From NCBI GenBank assembly GCA_018881555.1, contig JACAXG010000132.1:620001-684000 (forward strand): a stretch of 64,000 bases of DNA, given 5' to 3'. Positions 36,301 through 47,446 of this stretch are shown piece after piece. Numbering within the stretch: position 1 is the first letter of the stretch; each line of letters opens with the position of its first letter. The notes under the pieces are model-generated. The model was not told the origin of the DNA. It did not search any database and saw only the letters and a program-made list of their open reading frames with translations. The position numbers and the translations under genes are program-made. Source of the DNA: Amblyornis subalaris. Taxonomy: Eukaryota > Chordata > Aves > Passeriformes > Ptilonorhynchidae.

Positions 36301-39278
36301 GAGCTGCCTTTGCTTGCACACAGCACTCCTGTTTTGCAGTGGTGCAGTCTCAGCCTGCAGAGGGTGTGCTTCCTCCTGCAAACCCTCCTGTCCCAGCTCA
36401 GTGCCCATAGCACACTGTCCATGAACATGGTGTTCGGAACCTGGCGCTGTACCCAGAGGTACCAAGGAAAAAGGGTGTCACTGTTTCTTGCGGCATCTGT
36501 CCCCTGACTTCTTTGACTTTCAGCTGTTTGAGGCACAGGCTGTATGGTGTATTCCCAACTGACCCCTTTCACTGGAAAGGACACTCCTGAGAGAACACAG
36601 TGTTTCTTCGTGTGCTCTTTCGTGTCTGGCTGTTGATCCTGATAGTGCAAAGTGGAAATATATGCTCTTTCCTTCTCAGTGTTTTCCTGATTCCTTTGCT
36701 TTTGTCAGTGGGGAGTAGCTGCGACATTGAAGATCTTGGGAAGAGTTTTCCCTGCAGTTTCCCATGTCTGGTCAAGTAGTGATCAGGCTCCACTGTGCTG
36801 GGTCCTTTGTGTTCTGTCAGGTAAATGAAGCTGGGTGAGGTGGTAAGTTTTGAAAGGCATTACCTTCAACATCCACATACTCCTGGAATGTGCGTGTGGG
36901 AGTCTGTTTGCAGCCTGACCCTTCACAGCTAAATGAGTAAATGGCTTGCTGCAAACTGTAGGATGGCTGGTACCTGGGAATGGCAGTAAGTGTGGTTACA
37001 TCTGCCCAGGCAAATCCCATGTGCTGTTCCAACTGCTGGACTTTTACACATCCTCCGCTTACCAGAAATACCGGAGATTTCATAGATTTGGGTATTGGAT
37101 GACAGCGCATTTGTATCACTGGTGAGAAACATGTTGCTATTCACAGTGTTTAGTGTCAGTATAGTTAGATGGCTAGACAGTGATGTTAAGTAACACAAAC
37201 CTGGAGTCACAGTATTTTGGACACATCTTCTCATGCCAATCTCGGTGCTTGGAACAGTTTGCCCATTAATTTGTTCCAAGCTTCCACCCCCTCCCTGCCC
37301 TCTCCAGAAAACCCTTGGCAAACCTTCTCTTCTGTAAATCCTTCTGCCTTGGCTGGCCGCTGTCCCTCTGTTCATGCTCTCCTGTACTGTTGCCATTTTT
37401 CACTTCAGATTGAAAATTTGTCAGCACAAAGATTTATATGAGCATATTACATCCTGTAAAGAAATACACAGACCTCTTATTCTTTGAGAAATGAAAAATT
37501 TAATTTTCAAACTTAAATACAGATGTGATGTTTACCTAGACATTTTTTAAATAAAGCTAATTATATTAATAGACTGTCTTTACTCCAACTGGAGACTGTA
37601 GTCCAATGTTAGAAATGCTAAACTAACAGTATCTGCAGAACTTCTGCTGTCATCTTTGTCTGCATCTTCTGCTGCTGTTGAACTTTCAAAACTGCCTGGT
37701 TTTGTATGTTTGTTTTTGTAAATGAATTAGTGAAACACATGCTTGACAAAAGCATCTTGGCAAAATCAGTGGGTTTTAATGGTGTTCACATACTTCTGTG
37801 CTTGAAATGAAGCCTGAAAAATTTGTTCTCTGGAATGTTACATTATGTTTTGGCCACTGGAAATGAAGCACCTGACGGCATTAAGCTATCAGAAGGATTT
37901 CTAGTCATGGGCAAGCAGCCATTATGTATATGTTGATCCACAGTAGGAGATCTGGACAGCTTTTGATTTACTAGTGCTCATCTGTTCAATATGAGCTGGT
38001 GATCAGCACAGCAGTTACCTTCAAAATTGATTGAAGAGTACTGAAAGGGAAAGGAGAATTTTATGGATGCAAATCTAGTAGAATTGCTCGTAGTTCTTCT
38101 AGATAATCTTAAAAGTACATTTTTCAAGGTGGCAAAAAGAACCATTTTTGTAACATCTCTTCCTGTTTAAAAATATCTTACCAGCTTTATCTTATTTTAC
38201 AGCAGACACTTTAAATTCTCTAATGTCCTTTTCAATACGTGGGGTTAAATAACTGGAGAATTAGAAACTGTTTTTTAGCAGCTTGAGCATTTATCCATTT
38301 GTTTGAATGCTGCAGAGTTCACATGGACAGATTTATTAGCTGAGCTAAACGTATGGTTTTAAAAAGACTATAAAAATTCTTACGTTTTCTTCATATTGGA
38401 GCTTTAAATAGTTGTAATAGTAGACTTTATTTGAAGAATTTGAAGCATTCTCCTTTTTATTTCCAAAAATGGCACATGAAATGTATTTATTTAAGTGGGT
38501 AGTAAAACTAAAGAGCCAGGTCATAAAGCAGTGTTCACTGAAATGAACAAAAATAATGGCAAGATTCCTGTCACGTGATCTGATAATGAAACCAGACAAA
38601 ATAACTTTCTTGTGTAGTGCTTCATGCAGATGGAATAGAAAATATCTATCTCAATATTAGTAATAGAGATGTATGTAATATACAAGTATTTTTGTATGCA
38701 TGTTTTTTGGTGTGTGTGTTTGTGCACTTATATACAATTTTATTTATGTAAGGAGCTCCTGTTTTAGAGATTATGCACAATTTTAGCTATTAATATTACT
38801 AACCTTTCCCAATGTGTAAATACTCCATTCTGGTCTCCCACACAGCTGCTGTGTCATCCAAAAAGGCCTGTGCTCTTTTCACCAGGGAATTGTGTAAAAT
38901 TAGTGTTAGAATTGTGATGTATATGATAAACTATATTGTCCAAAAGGTCTCTTGGTTTCTCACCACGTTTCTGGGGCAGCCTGATTCAAAGCATTGATAT
39001 GATGGAAACTGACTTTATATTTTAAGGCGTGATTTTAGAAGAGTGGTTTGCCTTTTCTGTCAGCTGAGATTTCAGATTATTGCTTGGCCTGTGGCATGAC
39101 CTAACTTTTACAGTAACTTCTAGGAAGTATTCCTTCTATAGGTTTTACCACATTTGCAATAAATTTGTGACAAGGTTAGCCTGACCTGATTGTTTGGAGG
39201 GCTGGAGATCGTGGAAGATTTGAGATTGTTGTATGAACATGGCTTTGTATAGAGAGTGTGTGTTTATATACCTACACC
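33323..39278. other. Intronic stretch, no supported gene
   Basis: The stretch is AT-rich with short frames. The one exon-like item is 36,340-36,458. It has a strong pyrimidine-rich acceptor (CTCCTGTTTTGCAG), an open stretch, and a GT donor (CCAGAG followed by GTACCA). Its open frame enters in phase 0, which does not match the phase 2 left by the CpG-island exon, and the peptide is unrecognised. I therefore do not call it as an exon. Confidence 0.5.
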
Positions 39279-39300
39279 TACATACATACATACATACATA
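39279..39300. repeat. (TACA)n microsatellite
   Basis: About five and a half copies of the tetranucleotide TACA follow a short TA/CTA-rich lead (CCTACACC). This is a simple repeat, likely to vary in length. Confidence 0.9.
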
Positions 39301-42300
39301 TGTTTTCTAGAACTGTGGATAATAACCCTGTTGCATATCTCCTTAGGGATACTGAATTCTTGAAAGTAAAATGGGAATGGCTGTCTGGGCAAGCCAGTCC
39401 AGAGGTTTCGTTTACTGAGCTCTCTGCAGGTTGCCCTGTTAAGGGCTTGGCTTTGTCTTCTTGGAAAAAAATATCTTAAGACCCACGGTGGGATGTGCCA
39501 GCCCAGGGCTATTTGTAAAGGGGATCCACTGTGAAACTAAACTGCTGTGTGTTGTTGACCCTTGTTGGCTTTCAGCCGTGGAACAAGTTTCACAGAAATG
39601 GATCTAAGGGATGTCGTGTAGACTTTGCTTCGCATGTCAGAAGGGGTGCTAGTCCCTTGCTGGCAAGGAGCATGGCTGGCTTCTCTTGTAGTGAGTGAGC
39701 CCTGCAGCACGTGCATCGTGGGCCAGAAATAAGCTAGGATGCTGGACATTCCTCATGGGAAAAGGGGGTGACACTAAAGGCAACTATGACTGTACAAAAC
39801 ACAGTGTTTGTCTGCTGAGTTACTCTCTTGTGCATTTTTAGGGCAGCATTTCTCTTCAGCAGCTGACCTCTGTCAGCACAGGAGTAGTGTATAGACCAGG
39901 AATAACCTATAGCCCCTGTGACTGCAGTGGCTCTGCCCACTGCCAGCCTGTGCCGCCCACTCCCTGAGCTGTGACTCTGTGTTGTTGTCTAATGCCATCA
40001 CACTTTTGAGTGTCTCTGCATACCTAATAGAAGGTGCTAACCAGGCACTGGGGAATCTTCAAATCACCTTGCTGGTCCTGGAGAGCTCTATCCCAGTATG
40101 ATTTCTCTGAGCTAACTAATCCACTGCCAGAGTGAATTTAGCAAGAAAACTTATCAGTGGAGATTTGCATTGGTATATAATTGGTTAAGGATATAAGCTG
40201 AAAATCAAGTTTGTACTTAGGTATGGTTTTTATTAAGAACAATATCCTACTTAGGATTTCAGTAACATGTTTTACAAATCACTCTTCAGATGCTCTTTCT
40301 GGAGCTCAAACAGTTGTGTTATAAATGAAAAACGGATTCAGGAGGCTTCACAGTATTAGTGATTACACTGTAATGTTTTCCAGATGGTAGAACATGATGT
40401 AATCCATACTGCCCAGTTTGTTTCACCGCACCGTATACTGTTATACCCAGTAAGTAACCGAGAGACTCTAAGAAGCTCATCAGGCTGTTATGAACAATAG
40501 CTGGTTAATCCATATGTTCTTTATTACGTTATGAAAACTGCAGATTAACAAATCACTTGGTGAATGCAGGAAGATTGATTGCTACTCAAAGCTCTTCGAG
40601 AACTGGATATGCAACTCGGATTAGCTTAGCTCAAGCTACACATTGGTGAATGAATTCCATTTTCCTCAGGGCTATGAAGTAGTTTACATCTGTTCAATTG
40701 CAAATTTCCCTAGCTGCACTGAGTAGTTTTGATTTCTCTTTGGAGGAATGGCAGGAATGTGTATTTGTTGCTGTTTACATTGATCTGAAATAAAATCACA
40801 GCATTAGCATCACTGGTTGTGTGGGCATGGTGGCTAAGGTCAAATTAATTGCAGCTTGCAGTTGCTCATTATTCTGCCAGTGTTCGTGCAGTAATGTTGT
40901 TTACTAACTGGTGCTTTTATTAGGCTGACAGACCATCATTTGAATGGCAAACCCATCAAATTTAAGTAGGCACTTAACTCAGGATTTTCTCAGCATTACT
41001 TGAAGGCGCCAGGGGTACTGTGCTGGGACAGGTGCAGTATTGCTGTGAAGAGGGAGGATTTGAGGAGTACATGGGGAAGGAAAACTCTGTGTGCATCCTG
41101 ACATCCAGCTGTGTAGGGTTTCTCACTTGAACCCACGTGCAAGAAACGTTCAAGGGAGATTAGGGCTGGGGCGGGAGGTTTTGGTCTACTGGCAGTTGTC
41201 CTGTAGAGAGGGTTTTGTAGGCACTTCTTTAGACTACCCTACTCTTTGGTTAAATCCAGAAAAATGGAATGGAGAGAAGAATAGGAAAAGACACATAAAT
41301 GCATGGTATTAACTAGCTTCTGAAAAGGAAAAAATTTCTTGATGTGGGTTTAGTATGTTGTGGTCATCTCATTATCCACAGAGCAGCTGCCTGTAGGTTG
41401 CCATTGACAGCTTTAGATCACTGGGCTAAGTGACCTGATCAAGCATAGCACTTTCTACCCTGTCTGTAGGCTTTCAGGCAAGGAGGNTTGGAACAGGAGC
41501 CGAGAAACACTGGAAAGAAGACCAGTTTCCAACACAGTTGTCGTTTTGATGATTGTGCTATGTTTACTTGTGTTGCTGTTTTACCCAGTGACTTGCTCAT
41601 CTGGTTTGTATCATGCATGGCATGGATTAACTGGGAGCTGTTTTTGTTTTTCCTTTATCATGTGTTTGGGGAATTCCATAGTTCCATGTCAGAACAGCCC
41701 CTTGTAGGGAAGGAGGGAAAGAGGAGAGGTTTGCATGATGCACATGTTTCATTTTACAGATTCCTGATGATCCTCAGTTTGGCTGCTTGCAAGGAGCATT
41801 TGTTGTTCATAGTCACTCAGCCCAGGCTTGTTTATTGACTCAGGTTGTCTTTGCTCACTGCAGTGTTGCTGGTGATTAATGTGCTGTGCCATTCTGATTG
41901 CTATGGCTTGTCCTCTGAAACAAAATTAATGACAGTGACTTTTGAAATTGAAGAGTAGTAGAGACCTAATTATATTTTTCATTAATTGTTCCTCCGAGCC
42001 CAGGGGAAGAGCTATGATGCTCAGTTTCACATAGCCTCTTTTTGCAAAGAGTATGTCGAGAATGGTCTCACCAGTGATTTAAGGGCTGGGAGAGGCGACA
42101 GAGGAGGGGAAAAAGTCCTGAAGGGATGGCGTTTTCATGCCTTTCTCTCACACAGCCCTTCTCTCTTTCCTCCTCTACTCCTCAGCAACGTTTCCTTCAG
42201 GTTTTCTCCCACACAAAATCTTTTTAGTCTTTGTGATGTCCTGCTATGTCCTGATTTGCCATATCCTTAGTTTCTTCTCCTTTATCAAGCCTTCTTTGAT

Positions 42301-42764
42301 TTTAGCTTTTTCTTTGCTGTAATAATTGGCTGCTTCTTCCTCAATAGCTGAACCTTGTGTATGAAGTGCAAAGTAGAAATATCCATTGCCTCTTCCTGTT
42401 TCCAAGAAATACCATAGAGAATTGCAGCAGATTTGACCCCTGTAAAAGTTTTTGCTCGGAAATCCAGCCCATTGACTTGGTTTAAGATGGTAGGAATGGA
42501 AATTCAGCATTTGTTTGACTGAGAGAGGCCAGAGATTTTCAGACTTGATAGAAAGAGAAAACTTTGTGTTCTGGAAATATAACATTTATCAAAAGCCTGA
42601 AAATGTTCTATTAACAGTTACTTTCTAGCACTACGGGGCCTCTATTAAAAAAACCCCAACTTTCTTGATGAAGGAGGGAGTGACTGTAAGAGACATTACC
42701 TTCCTGGGGAGGAGAAGAGAACCGACTGCAATTCTAGGAACTCTTTTTTGTATTTTAAAGAGGC
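39301..42764. other. Intronic stretch, no supported gene
   Basis: I see no gene. An enhancer-like block at about 40,740-40,970 is listed separately. A 116-codon plus frame at 41,488-41,838 lacks start context, splice sites or recognisable family features. Confidence 0.5.
40740..40970. promoter_or_regulatory. Enhancer-like intronic block with paired TEAD-type sites
   Basis: Two GGAATG words, the core of TEAD sites, lie nine bases apart (40,745 and 40,754). They are followed by TGTTTAC (forkhead-like), AAATTAATTG (homeobox-like), another TGTTTAC and GGCTGACAG (MEIS-like), all within about 190 bases. The sequence is complex and non-repetitive, as in conserved non-coding elements. Whether it is conserved cannot be told from one genome. 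Confidence 0.25.
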
Positions 42765-42905
42765 TATAAAATGAGCGGGGATCCTGCCTGGGAGGATTTT
42801 TGGCGGGGAGAGCGCTGCTGTAAGCATAGATTTTGTGTTGGCTCAGCGCACAGACTGCAGGTCTCGCAGCCCTGAGCGCAAAAGGTCACGATCGCATTTA
42901 GCCCA
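42765..42905 (+). promoter_or_regulatory. TATA-like site beside an intronic CpG patch
   Basis: TATAAAA at 42,765-42,771 is followed at once by GAGCGGGG and about 130 bases with at least seven CpGs (GGCGGGGAGAGCGC, CTCGCAG, GAGCGC, CACGATCGC), within CpG-depleted intron. A TATA box about 30 bases ahead of GC-rich sequence is the arrangement of a focused core promoter. It could serve an alternative first exon or a non-coding transcript. No downstream exon with a clear donor is evident. Confidence 0.25.
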
Positions 42906-44285
42906 GAACTATCAACTCTGTGATACAATATTAGTCATAGAAACTTGAGAAATTTGTTAGATACCCTGAGTTTGATTTTGATATCTTGGGAGGGTTTTTA
43001 AAATTCCATCGCAGTTTAAAGTGGTACTGCCAGTAGGAAAGTCAGCTGATCAAAAGATTTTACTCCTCTTCCGCTTTTTGTGAATTTACCATCATCTTCT
43101 AATTTTAAAAGAAAAAATTTATCTGTAAGTGTAAAAGCTGTCTGTCTAGAATTAAATTCTTTAGGCATAATATGGTTAAAATACTCTCATGGATCTATTC
43201 AGTTGCAGGAATAGTACAGGATTATTTTAGCACAAAGAGGTTAAAAAGTTATTCAGATGCAAGTGAGTTTGNTTTTTTTTTTTATGATGCAAGTGTTCCT
43301 TTAACCTTCTTAGTTACATTTTTCTTCCCACCTCAGCCGTCAATTTCTAATTAATCCAAATTAGGCAATTTTTGTTAATCGGTAGTGTGGTACTGTATTT
43401 TGTTGTTGTTTCTTAGGAGCTGTGTTTGTCTAAATCTGCTATGTCAAACTGTCTTTTACAGGAAAGCTACAGAGCATAAACCACTTCTCCTGCATAAATC
43501 ACTTTAGTCATTAAACATCAGGTTATACATATTAACCTTGCCCTTCTTCTGTTTAAAGGGGGAGGGTTTTATGAAGCAGTCATGTGACATGGTCTGTTCA
43601 GTCTTTTGTTCTACTTACAGAGAAAAAAAATATTTTTTGCAGAAATTATAGAACAGGATATCAAACTGTATTGTTGGTTTTTTTTTTCACCATCGATAAT
43701 AGATAAGATCAAACCAATAACCATCCAGAAGTTTCTTGCTGTGTAGAGACTCTTTAGAGTAGGTAGGTTAGTGGGGAGTGAAAGGGCACTGCAGTGTGGA
43801 TGGGACAAGCAAAATGGAAAATCACTCAAGCTTATCCATCAGTCAACAATAACACACTGTGGCCCATCAGACAATTTTACTGTAATTAAATATTTTCTAT
43901 TTAGATAGGTTAAACAAAATAGTGCCTCACTTTTGTTCGTATTGTAGCTCATTCTTGCTTACTATATCAGTGTATTTCTTCCTTCCAAGGCAATTGCAGA
44001 AATGTCCTCTTTTTGTGCTTGTTCTCTAGATATGTTGAGCACAGAAATTAAAATCATTAGCTCAAGAAGCTGTTACTTTATAAGTAAATTTTAAATTGCT
44101 TCCCATTCTTGTATATATATGTAGTGCAGAAGGAGTACACATATTTTCATTTGTATCAAATCAAGAAGATTGTGTGTCATTGAAAAAACCCTCTTCCAAA
44201 AGCAGGAGTTAATTTTTCTGGCAAAAGAAATCCCTGTGGGGTTAGAACCTCAGACAGGAGATGAGCAGGTCAAATTCTTTATCAC

Positions 44286-44320
44286 TTCTAAACTAAACAT
44301 ATATAATATTTAGTTTAGAA
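44286..44320. repeat. Perfect 12-bp inverted repeat
   Basis: TTCTAAACTAAA (44,286-44,297) and its exact reverse complement TTTAGTTTAGAA (44,309-44,320) flank an 11-base AT loop. It is a small cruciform-capable palindrome, without the flanking features of a transposon. Confidence 0.9.
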
Positions 44321-47300
44321 TTTGGTTTACTTTATATAATGAAAGCTATTTAGGCATGTCGGAATCTCTGTAGTGGTATTTTGAATTATTTTTCAGAGCA
44401 AATACAGGAAAAACCTTGAAATTTTTTTTTACATAAAATGCCTATTTTTTTTCAGCTCAGGCTTGGAAATAACTCATTCATTTAATTTAATTCAAATTTG
44501 TGAATACAAATCTTTTAAATAACAGGAAGTGCACATTCAAGAACAAAATTAATGGAATAATGCTAGTTTCATCTAGTCTAGTAGGGATTTTTGTTCTGTT
44601 CTATATGCTGATACTTTGTCAAATGTGACTAGTTAAATACTACTGAATAATACCCATGCTTTCAGTTACGATTTACACATTATTTCCCCCTTGATTTAAT
44701 GAAATTTATCTTCTCTCTGCAACTATTCAATGCCTTAGAGTTCCATTATACCTGAAGGTTTTGAAAGGCAAACATTAATTATTTTGTAAAGCTTTCTGAT
44801 CTTGAATTTAAAACACATTATGAAATTTATTTTCTTGTATAGTCATGAAGAAAAAAAAATCTCAGTACTCAGTTTATAGACTAGAATATACGATTTTAAA
44901 ATAAAAGCAAATATTTTCCTAAAAAAAGTAGAAAAAACTTTCTTATGCAAGACAGCCTTTCACTGGAAAAAGTTTTTGTTCTGTTGGTTTGCAGAGAAAT
45001 CTGCATATCTTGGCTAAAAAGCAGCCCACCACCTTTTTTGTTAATTAAATTGCATATCTCAGAATCTGGTTTATTTAATTTTATTATTAAATTATGAAAT
45101 TCTGTAGTGGACAAGATGTGGATCCCAAATCTGCCTATTCAAATTAGATGAAATGAATTGATTAATAATTGGGAACACTTAGCGGAACCTGGCAGATGAT
45201 CTGGTTGTCAATGCATTTACTTGGTCATTCATCTACAAACTGTAGCTTAACATGACTGTCCTGACCTTAAGTTGTGCTTCAAGCACCCCATTCCCTTTCA
45301 AAAGATAAATTTTCCGTAGGCCAGTGCTTATCTGCCTGGCTTCCTGGCTCACTGGGATTTAAGCTATACTGGCTTGGACAGCACATGCAGTTGAACTTAT
45401 ATGAGTGCCCAGCAAGAACATGGGGAATTACTGAATTTTTATCAGAGGAAAGCAGGCAAAATTTTACAAGAGGAAAAGCTCCAAAGCAAAGATAATGAAT
45501 CAGAAAAGGTAGTGTATTCATTTAACTTGATGATATTGGTTTGTTAAAATTGCTTAGAATAACATTTGGTAGTTAATGCTGTTTCTTTCCTTGGTAGTTA
45601 AAAAGGAGAAAGTAGTGTATCTCACTGCTGTGTGTGGCTATCTGATCTTTTGTTAGAAGCATTTGTGCCTCCAATGTGTAATATCATTTTGTTGATTAAC
45701 AAAGGAGAAGAAGGTCTGTGTGGTTTGGTTTAAGATTTTGATGTGAACGGGGCAATGGTGGTTTTATGAAGACACTTATTGAAAGCACAATGTACAGACA
45801 CAAGAGAAAGGACTTCACAGTAGGATTTATTTTTTTTTAATTGCTCCTATTGCTCTTGAAAAACATGCTTTTTCTCAAACATCCTTCAGAGTTGTTGTTC
45901 CCAAATGATTCCAGAGTGGATATGGATGCTGTTATTTTGAAGTGCCTAATGTGCTTTGCAAAATGACTGAGAATGAGGTAACTGTGGAAACGTTCTGTGC
46001 TGCTTTCGGATGCAGACAGTCTATTTTTGACCTGGAGACCAGTATCAAGCCCTGGGATTTTGTCAGGTCAAGGGGGTGGGCACCGAAGGTCTTATCTCTT
46101 TTTTCCTTTGTTGACAACATATCCTTATCCTTCCTGGGTCCTGGGGTGACTGCCTGATTGTGCTGGTATTTAAAACACCTAGATAGGAGAAGTCGCAAAC
46201 TTTTTTCTATTTTTATGGATGCTCCCTAAAGTCACTAGCCAGGCTCAGTGAGCTACAGGACTGCAGGATGAGACTGGGGGAGAACACTACTATAAGACCA
46301 GGAAGCCATAGGAAACCAAGCTTTGTTAAACAGAGATCTATTAAAAGCATAAATTAGTCTTACATAAGCATAAACATTTGGAAGTATAAAATATTTTATT
46401 AACACCTTAATTTATTTAGTTATTGTTTTTATTCAATAGGTGTACTTTCAGAGTAAGTGTATTTTTCTGGTGCATTTGGGATTTTTTTTTTAATTAAACA
46501 GTTAATTCTTCTGTTTTTAAGAAGGAACCCTGCAATTACACAGTGTTTTATTTAAGGAAAAGTTATTTATGTGCATTTTTAAAAGATTTTTTTGTTAGAT
46601 AAGCAGTAAAAACTTAATATATGCCTTTATAAAGGTAAGGCATTGAAGGAAGTTTTAAACTAATGAATAGAAGGAACACATCAAATTCTGTGCAAACCAT
46701 TAGAACGCATAAAGAAGTGCTTTGTCTGCACTGTAGTGTGGCAGTGGGCAGATTCACTCACATGATGTTAAATGGGGTTTTGTTTAACCATTTAGTGTTT
46801 TGGTTTGACACTGCCCCCTGCCCCAAATTCCTGGACCCTGCAATGCTGAAAGAGCAAAGCAATTTAACTGCAGAGTTACTACTCTGTCTCTGTGGGTTAA
46901 TAATAAAGAATTACACAGCTAAGAAACTGCAAGTTTTAGTTGGCTTAATTTATGTTGGGATTTAAAACTAGAACAAAATAATGTAAATAAACTGTAACTG
47001 AAAATTTATGAAATCTGCAACTTTAAATAATGCACAAGAAGAAAATCCCATAAGAGGTTGTGCATTGTTATGCTATCACTATGGATAAATATTGGTGGTT
47101 TTGGTAAAATGGAAGGTTTTCCTCAGTTTTCAGTCTCTTACATATCATAACAACTTCCTTTACTGGAAGGGAAGGGGCAAAGTGGAGAAACAATTTATTC
47201 GATATAGGCATTTAACTGCCAAATGGTTCCCTATCTAAAGACACATTTGCAAAATTTAAGCAGAACTTTGAGGGAGAAAGTGAAAATGCATGAACTTCTG

Positions 47301-47402
47301 TGCTAGCAGAAAAGTGAAATGTTCTTTAGTGTGTTCAGACTGTATAAATATGTAATCATTAATAATCATTAAGTTCCCTCTGTCTCTTCAACTTAATCAT
47401 TC

Positions 47403-47446
47403 CATGGAAAATACATTACAGGAATATTTTCCTCATGGAAAATACA
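47403..47446. repeat. 13-bp direct repeat around a near-palindrome
   Basis: CATGGAAAATACA occurs at 47,403-47,415 and 47,434-47,446. Between them lies GGAATATTTTCC, nearly its own reverse complement. The GGAAAA words are NFAT-like cores, giving a compact cluster. This may be a regulatory element or slippage. Confidence 0.85.

Noticed and set aside
36294..36650. Long minus-strand frames opposite the exon-like block
   Set aside because: They overlap several other frames and show no splice or family evidence; treated as chance openness.
41488..41838. A 116-codon plus-strand frame
   Set aside because: It has no Kozak start, splice sites, domain or compositional contrast with its surroundings.
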